DNA of 64,000 nt, taken from positions 248,001 to 312,000 of the forward strand of contig JACDTU010000010.1 in the NCBI GenBank assembly GCA_022376465.1. The letters are read 5' to 3'. Origin of the DNA: Cubamyces lactineus (taxonomy: Eukaryota > Basidiomycota > Agaricomycetes > Polyporales > Polyporaceae). The notes below the pieces were generated by a model. The model had not been told where the DNA came from. It ran no database searches and was given only the letters and a program-made list of their open reading frames with translations. The position numbers and the translations under genes were made by a program. Below, in pieces: positions 56,403 to 64,000 of this stretch (its first letter is position 1; every line of letters starts with the position of its first letter).

Positions 56403-58957
56403 GGACGGAGGCTGCAGTAGGCGGGATAATATACGGGCGGTGGGAGGCGGGGGATTGTCAGGGTCGTGAAGCGGGACTTGTATGAAAGACACGCGCTTGA
56501 TGGATGGTGGACTATGACCGACGGCGGGAGAGGGAAGGCGCTGCCAATGAATCGTGACGGCCAGACAAGCAGAAGCAGGCAAGTCCTCGGCCGGAGTGAT
56601 TCTGACAGGGACGGAGGCAGCGAAAGCGAAAGCGGCGAGACGGGGGAGAGATTCAGAGGGAGGGGCCGATCGGTGGACGGCTACTTATAAACGATTATTA
56701 CTCTCCAGATGCCGATGGAAGCAGTAGCAGCCACAAGACGCTCGCACCAGATCACGAGAGTTTCCTTCTCTTCTCCCTCCCTCTCCCGGCCCATCGTCGC
56801 ATGCTCAGCCCTTTCAATGTCATCGACATCGACATCGACAACATCTCCCACAATTGTCGTCTCCCTCAGGACAATCGAATCGCCCAGCATCCCTCTCAAT
56901 CCTCTGCGCACCCGCCCTCGGCCCGATCCATGATCCCATCGCATCTTCCGAGTCAACCCCAGCGGCGTGCGCATTATGCCTCCGCGACACTCTCGCCTGA
57001 ACAGGATAGTCACCGATCATGCACGTACCCGAAGGCTCCGCTGCACGGCCAGCTCCTCTGACTCCTCGCGCACCCACCTGCCTACCCAAGACATCATAAC
57101 AGATCATAATCGAGTGCTCAGATCACCTTGCCTCGGTACCTGACATGCTGAGCACCTCGCACAGTGCCATCGCACACCCGAACACGTACGTAACCGCACC
57201 CGGCTCCAGCCCCCAGGTGCGTCGCGCAGCGTCAGCGAACGCACCTTCATTTCGGCCACGAAGCCTTCGCACGCTCGCCGTACGACACGCGACCTCACCA
57301 GGACCACTGCACTGAATTATGGACAGCGGCTGCTCCTCTGCGCTCCCTCGATGCCCCGGTTGAACGTCGAACATTGACATTGAACGAAGCGTGTCAGCTA
57401 TCACGCCTGTGAAGTGCTTCGAACATCAGCCCAGTATAGATTGGTATACCGTACAGAGCTTCTCCCGCCGGCTCATCGCCCTCGTCAGTGCGTTTTACAC
57501 ACCCCGCGCGCGCGTCCCTCTCGAGCTTCGCGCCTTCGAAGTTCGACCATCACGGATCGAAGCGAGCATCAAGCCCCTGCGTCTCCATCTCCGAAATCCG
57601 ACACCGGCCTTCGCACGCTGGCGTGCATGCCTCTCTTGGATTCTGGATTCATGCCGTGGACCGTGGTCGCTCTTCACGTTGGTGGACTTAGGATCGTGCC
57701 GCATATACTGTAGACAGCTCTCCTTGGCAAGTGACTAGGAATGCACGTCGGTATCCAGGCAAATACAACAACCCACACCCCACACCCCCCAAACCACTCC
57801 AACTTCTCAACTGCAACATGTAACAGATCGTGCGCTGCCACCATGATGGTAGCATCGACATCTCCGGACGCACAGATTTCGTGGTGAAGAGATGCAGTAG
57901 TGCTATCTGACAGTAGGTACGTCCTGCCCCCCACCTATAGCTATAGACGCGATATCCGTGATCCGTAGACCATCATTCATATGCATTATACCGTTACACT
58001 TACACACTGACCGTGCTTCCGCGCGCTACTAGTAGTAGTATCAGCTTCTATTGACCACAGCAGCAACGATGATGCCGTGTCTTTCCATTTCCATCCCCTT
58101 CTGGATCCGCAGGACTATCGCTGGCCCGCTCGTACATTCCAACGGTCATCTTCTATGCATTGAACCTTTCTACATGCATGCATCGCCCTGGACTTGGAAG
58201 ATTATCCACAGTTCATCAAACCACACCCCCCGCATCCCAGCACTTCGAAGTCGAATTCGACTCGAACATGTCCCGCACGCACTCTTTCCACATCCATGTC
58301 AACACCCATATCCTACCGCTGGCCAAGCAAGTTCCATGCAAGCGAGCGAGCGAGTTATCAGGTATCGATGTTCAGTACAGCTATATCGTGACTTCTCATG
58401 CCGCCGCGAACGCACGCCGCGCGAGCGCTATGTACATACACACACCATTATTTACAGCACACACTCTCCCCGAGCAGCACGCCATGCCAAGCATACTCCA
58501 GCTAAGCACTAACCGGTCCCTTCCCCCGATCCCGTCGACGCTGCCCCTCAATACCTGTCGACGCGAGACACCCACAACGACGAACATAACCAGAACAGCC
58601 CCCACAGCACAACAGACGAAGATGCGCACGCGAGCGTAAGCCACATTCGCAACGCGTCATCAACAGCACGAGAAACGCCGATGCGCCGACGCCAGCACAC
58701 CACACCACCATTGCCAACCATAGCCAGAGCGCACCATCGAGCGAAGGACATAAGCATGAGCATGGAGCGTGAGCGTAAGCAGCGGCGGCGAGGGCGCGAA
58801 TGGTACACAGTCGGATCACGACCTGACAAACGGTCAGCGTACGTCCCACAGTTCCACGAGCGCGATGAGCTCATCGTGCGAGGCCCCCAACGCCCCCCGC
58901 TCCCGGTCGGAGACTCGGAAACGGCCTGGTCCCGCCCTGCGTCCCTGCGTTCTCTCG
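56403..58957. other. 2.5-kb region without a recognised gene
   Basis: Several frames of 90-150 codons exist on both strands, none with a motif. The minus-strand frame 57123-57404 (AARRTWGLEPGAVTYVFG) has a somewhat protein-like end but no neighbours to splice to. Part of the left side must be the promoter of the F-box-like gene; GTTTATAAG on the minus strand at about 56688-56696 could be its TATA box. The right side holds the PRMT1 3' UTR. Confidence 0.5.
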
Positions 58958-60787
<1,830 letters not shown>

Positions 60788-61387
60788 TTTGTATGCTACA
60801 GTAGTCTTCTGAGGACTTGGTGATTTGAGCTGATGATCTCTACGCGGAGGAAGTCGTGATCGTGAACAACAAGCTGTACAACAGGCCGCGCGTAAACAGG
60901 CGGGAGAAGAGGTGGAGGAGAGGAAAGTGGAGGAAGGAAAGATATCTGAACGGAGCACGCGGCGCAAGTCTCGCTCGAGATTACCGCAACAAGCGCCCGT
61001 TCGAGGAAAGAAAAATCGACAGACAGGCGCCCAAACTTCGATCGCGCTCTGATCAGCGTGACCGTACTGCAACCACGCTCGGTCACAAATGGTCACGGAG
61101 GTTACAGTCACGCATTGCCATAAGTAGGCTCAGAGCACTGCCTTCCAGGGGCGCAGCAGGAGCGAAGCGCTGCGGGGAAGAATTGGCGCGGTTCGGACGG
61201 CTTCCACGTCCTCCCGGCTGGCGAGCGCACTCGGCCGCAGCCGCAGGCAGTCTAGTCTAGTCTCTTCTCCTCAGTGCACTGGAAAGGCCTTACAAAACTC
61301 CCTGTCTCCGGATCCTCCTCTCGGCGCAGCCTTTTGCCCGTCTCCGCAATCCTACCCCCTACATAAACCCAGCCCCTCCGAGTCGAG
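60788..61387. promoter_or_regulatory. Divergent promoter region of PRMT1 and the BRI3-like gene
   Basis: 600 bp lie between two outward-reading genes. A short AGTCT direct repeat occurs at about 61250-61263. No long coding frame has support. Confidence 0.5.
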
Positions 61388-62070
61388 ATGATCGTAGACC
61401 CCATAACCACTGCGCTCATGGTGCGTATCTCGCTGCTGCTGCCTATTGAGTATTGTATGCTGATCGACTTTGGGTACCCTAGGCGAAAGATGATATTGCA
61501 TACGATGAACATGGCGAGCCCATCCAGGCTCCTCCATCCTACGATGCAGCTGTAGGCGGCACAACCCGTACGTGCTCTCTCCTTTCCTGCCGCAGCACGT
61601 TCTCTGACACTCCCATTGTATAGTATCTAGCCAGTATGTCCCAGAGGCCGCTACCAAAGCTCAGGACGTCAAAGTCCCACCTCCCTCCGACCCGTATTCG
61701 GCGGGGCAGCCCCCTCCTCCACAAGCTGCCCAGATGCCCGCGACGGTCGTCTACAACTATATCAACCCCACCACCGGGGAGCGCATCGTCTCCTTACTTC
61801 CCCCAGACCACCCGCAAATGGTCTGCTTGCAGCAGGGCGGACACGTCCCCCGATCCAAATATGGCATACTTGGTACGTGTTATTCCTTACTACTCGGATC
61901 GACGTGTCCCGCAGTACTGACTGACTCGTTTGCGGTGCCGGGTGCGGTGCGATCCAATAGGTGTCCTCGCTGCGATCTTCTGGTTCCCACTGGGCATCGG
62001 CCTTTGTCTGTTGGACCGGAAGGTCTACTGCGAACGCTGCGGTGTCATGATTGACGAAGGCGTCTGTTGA
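61388..62070 (+). CDS. BRI3/LITAF-like small membrane protein
   Basis: Exon 1 is MIVDPITTALM; a GTGCGT intron joins to AKDDIAYDEHGEPIQAPPSY and DAAVGGT. A later exon gives PPPSDPYSAGQPPPPQAAQM and VVYNYINPTTGERIVSLLPP, with PY-type motifs (PPSY, PPPSDPY) that could bind WW-domain ubiquitin ligases. The C-terminal domain is CLQQGGHVPRSKYGILG, a hydrophobic segment VLAAIFWFPLGIGLCLLD, then RKVYCERCGVMIDEGVC. That CxxC-containing layout with a short membrane-inserted helix is typical of Brain protein I3 and related LITAF-like proteins found on endosomes and lysosomes. Function in fungi is unknown. The PPxY plus zinc-ribbon arrangement supports an endosomal adaptor role by inference. Confidence 0.82.
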
Positions 62071-62341
62071 TCAAGACGCTGGTCCATGATACGTGGTGCC
62101 ACGTACTATACGTTTCCTTCTAGTCATTTTTGTCTCGGACGATATGTTGATCCCACACCTGGTTATTGTATGTATTAGTAACTGTATACCTCTCATCATA
62201 TGGCCATAGCGCCATCTTTCATCCGGCTCACAATTTAGACCCGTCAATGCGTTGGAATACCTGAACTTGTGGATCCCAAAAGCCGGCCTACACAGGTTGC
62301 AAAGGTGTACATACTCGACCTACAAGCCTTCCGGAATCAAA
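62071..62341. other. Convergent 3' flanks
   Basis: 271 bp lie between converging stops; both 3' UTRs lie here. No gene is recognised. Confidence 0.5.
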
Positions 62342-63202
62342 TCACGAAGATTCCTTCTTTGCGTCCCCTTCTGCCCAAGACTCTAAGAGTGCGACCGTTG
62401 CTCCCATCCAAGGGTACTTGAACTCCAGCCCCAGCTCGTCCTCCATATCCTTCAACGTGTACTTCAACTCCTCCAACACCTCCCGATACTTCCACCTCTT
62501 CCCCTCCTCCTCCCGCCTCCGCCTCGCCAATACGGCCATCATCGCATCCGCCGTCTTGTCAAAGCAATCCCGCCCCCAATCACAGTACGCATTCTCGCTG
62601 CTCGGTACGCTCTCGCGCACGAGCGTGAGCAGCAGCTCGAACGCCGCCTTCGCGCTGCCCTTGACAGGGAGGCGCGCGACGAGCGCGACGTCCTTGAGGT
62701 ACGGCTCGACGGCCTTCGGGTACGCGCTGAAGTCGATCATCTTGGCCTCGCGGTGGCTGATTCGCGTGGCGAGCCCCGACGCTGCGTATTCGGCCTTCTT
62801 GGTGACCTTGGCGGTGTAGGTGAGCATGGCCTCTGTTAGGAGGCCGTTGAGTACTTTTAGGACGGCGGGTTTGAGGGTCTCGTCTTCTAAGAGCTTGTGG
62901 AGTAACTTGGTTTGGATGCTGGGCGTAAGGATGCCCAGCAGCTCGGTGGGGTCGGATATCTCCTCGTCAAGCGACTCTATAGTAGAAGTAAACAAGAGGT
63001 TCAGCGTCGCCGTAGAACTCGTCGGTTCATAGGGTCTGGATGACGGCGACTTACTAGGCAGGGCAGCGAAGTCTATGGAGCTGCTAGCTCCGCTGGCACC
63101 GACCGCGCGCCGCTTCAGCTCAGGCCCTGTAGAGCCTTCGTCCGACGTTGACTCTGACTCTGAACCCGACTCAGAATCATCGCTGCGAGAGCGTTTGCCC
63201 AT
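62342..63202 (-). CDS. Conserved protein of unknown function, acidic N-terminus
   Basis: This is an intronless 286-residue protein. The N-terminus MGKRSRSDDSESGSESESTS is acidic, Ser-rich and probably disordered. From residue 60 on it is helical: LLFTSTIESLDEEISDPTEL, LLHKLLEDETLKPAVLKVLN, DFSAYPKAVEPYLKDVALVA, AKAAFELLLTLVRESVPSSE, KTADAMMAVLARRRREEEGK and LKDMEDELGLEFKYPWMGAT. No known domain is recognised. A decayed second copy lies immediately upstream on the same strand (63462-64000). Comparison of the two supports this frame as a real gene, because the conserved positions are protein-level ones. Confidence 0.75.
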   Translation of the reverse strand: MGKRSRSDDSESGSESESTSDEGSTGPELKRRAVGASGASSSIDFAALPSKSPSSRPYEPTSSTATLNLLFTSTIESLDEEISDPTELLGILTPSIQTKLLHKLLEDETLKPAVLKVLNGLLTEAMLTYTAKVTKKAEYAASGLATRISHREAKMIDFSAYPKAVEPYLKDVALVARLPVKGSAKAAFELLLTLVRESVPSSENAYCDWGRDCFDKTADAMMAVLARRRREEEGKRWKYREVLEELKYTLKDMEDELGLEFKYPWMGATVALLESWAEGDAKKESS

Positions 63203-63461
63203 ATCTGCTCGAAGTCGTCACTGATGCTTAGCGAAGGGTGGTAGTAGCCCGGGAGCTCAGATTGCAATTGTCATAACGCCAAGTACTATGACTGTGTACA
63301 AGCGAGATCTCCGCTGAGATCTGCTATTTGCCGCGGCCGACGGTGGCACTTGTGACTTGTGGGCGCACAGTATGATCGGAACCCACCTACGGTTCAGGTC
63401 GCGTTTGAGTGTTGGCCACAGCCCATACAAAATGCAGAAGCGGTCGTATTTACCTGCAAAG
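63203..63461. other. Spacer between the gene and its pseudogene copy
   Basis: 259 bp hold the promoter of the intact gene. No reading frame or motif of note is seen. Confidence 0.4.
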
Positions 63462-64000
63462 TCAATCTCGCGCATCAGCAATCTTCGTATCCTTGTCTGC
63501 CGACGCCCATGACTCCAGGAGAGCACTCGTCTCCAACATTCAAGGGTACTCAATCTCTAACAGCTCTTTCCACGCCTGCCCATACCGCCATATCACCCCT
63601 TCCTCCTCCCTCTGCCACTTAGCCAGCACGAGCATCAATGCATCGGCAGTCTCGTTGAAACGCTCTCGGTTCCAATCGCAGCACGAGTTCTCCCTGCCGG
63701 GAATACTCTGAGATCTCCGGCACAAATTCAAGCAGAAGCTCGAACGCCGCCTTTGCGCTGTCTGCGACGGGCATGCACACGACGGTCGCGACGTCCTTCA
63801 AGTACGGCTCGACGACGGTGGGGTACGCGTCCAACTCGGTCGTCCGCGCCGTGCATGCGCATCGTCGCGCGCTGCACCTCTTGCACAATCGAGGCGGTGT
63901 GGTGGTGTGGTTAGGGATGTTCTCGGCGAGGAAGGAGTGCAGGGCGCTGCTCGGAGCGCGGCGGGCTTGAGCGTCTCGTCTGCTAGGAGTTTCTTGAAGA
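63462..64000 (-). pseudogene. Decayed paralogue of the 62342-63202 gene, cut by the window edge
   Basis: Homology to the neighbouring gene is clear but split over three frames. At the window edge KKLLADETLKPAAL matches HKLLEDETLKPAVL. A frameshift near 63950 leads to ALHSFLAENIPNHT, matching VLNGLLTEAMLTYT. Then DAYPTVVEPYLKDVATVV matches SAYPKAVEPYLKDVALVA, and DSAKAAFELLLEFV matches GSAKAAFELLLTLV. A second frameshift near 63705 precedes CCDWNRERFNETADALM, matching YCDWGRDCFDKTADAMM. Finally EIEYP-stop-MLETSALLESWA matches EFKYPWMGATVALLESWA: the Trp codon TGG has become TGA. The copy then runs on to its own stop at 63462. A deletion of about 20 residues lies just before EIEYP. The 5' part is outside the window. 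Confidence 0.85.

Noticed and set aside
57123..57404. Minus-strand 93-codon frame ending ALCEVLSMSGTEAR
   Set aside because: Protein-like only over its last third, with no neighbouring exons, motif or promoter support.

Overview
This window looks like nuclear DNA of a filamentous basidiomycete, most likely an Agaricomycete of the polypore or mushroom type. The genes are intron-rich, with mostly 48-60 bp introns that have GT..AG ends. Intergenic spacing is compact and both strands are used. The gene content fits: a fungal Zn2Cys6 regulator, tandem short tyrosinases, F-box proteins with no sequence family I recognise, an SDHAF4-type assembly factor and an anion:cation symporter-type MFS permease. 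Species cannot be decided from the sequence alone. Multi-exon genes are given as start-codon to stop-codon spans, and exon joins were checked by eye only where stated.

Left part (1-21.4 kb): about 1.9 kb without a recognisable gene; U2AF small subunit (splicing); ALG14 (N-glycan synthesis); CDC23/APC8 (anaphase-promoting complex); a GLTSCR-domain protein (probably a SWI/SNF accessory subunit); an F-box-like protein; a large Zn2Cys6 transcription factor on the minus strand; SDHAF4/SDH8; a hemerythrin-domain protein; a possible 118-aa two-exon gene; and a HOB3/RVS161 BAR protein.

Middle (21.8-40.6 kb): a 1038-residue disordered and coiled-coil protein of unknown function; a second F-box-like protein; a TM9SF/EMP70 nonaspanin; mitochondrial tyrosyl-tRNA synthetase, divergent from the queuine tRNA-ribosyltransferase catalytic subunit (QTRT1); DBP10 (ribosome biogenesis helicase); and an MFS permease.

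Right part (40.6-64 kb): a 2-kb gene-free stretch carrying a perfect 29-bp palindrome; a disordered orphan protein of roughly 1,240 residues; a tandem pair of secreted short tyrosinases whose flanks are also duplicated; an F-box-like protein with a C-terminal membrane anchor; PRMT1/HMT1; a BRI3/LITAF-like small membrane protein; a lineage-specific acidic protein; and, at the right edge, a decayed second copy of that last gene with two frameshifts and a nonsense codon.

Most of the genes are housekeeping genes and do not form one pathway. The accessory content is the tyrosinase cluster, the F-box-like genes, the orphans and the gene/pseudogene pair. I see no transposon, CRISPR array or rRNA, and no convincing tRNA. 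The most informative unusual points are the freshly broken paralogue at 63462-64000, the tyrosinase duplication with transition-biased flanks, the TyrRS/QTRT1 divergent pair, and the palindromes at 41071-41099 and in the ALG14/CDC23 promoter.
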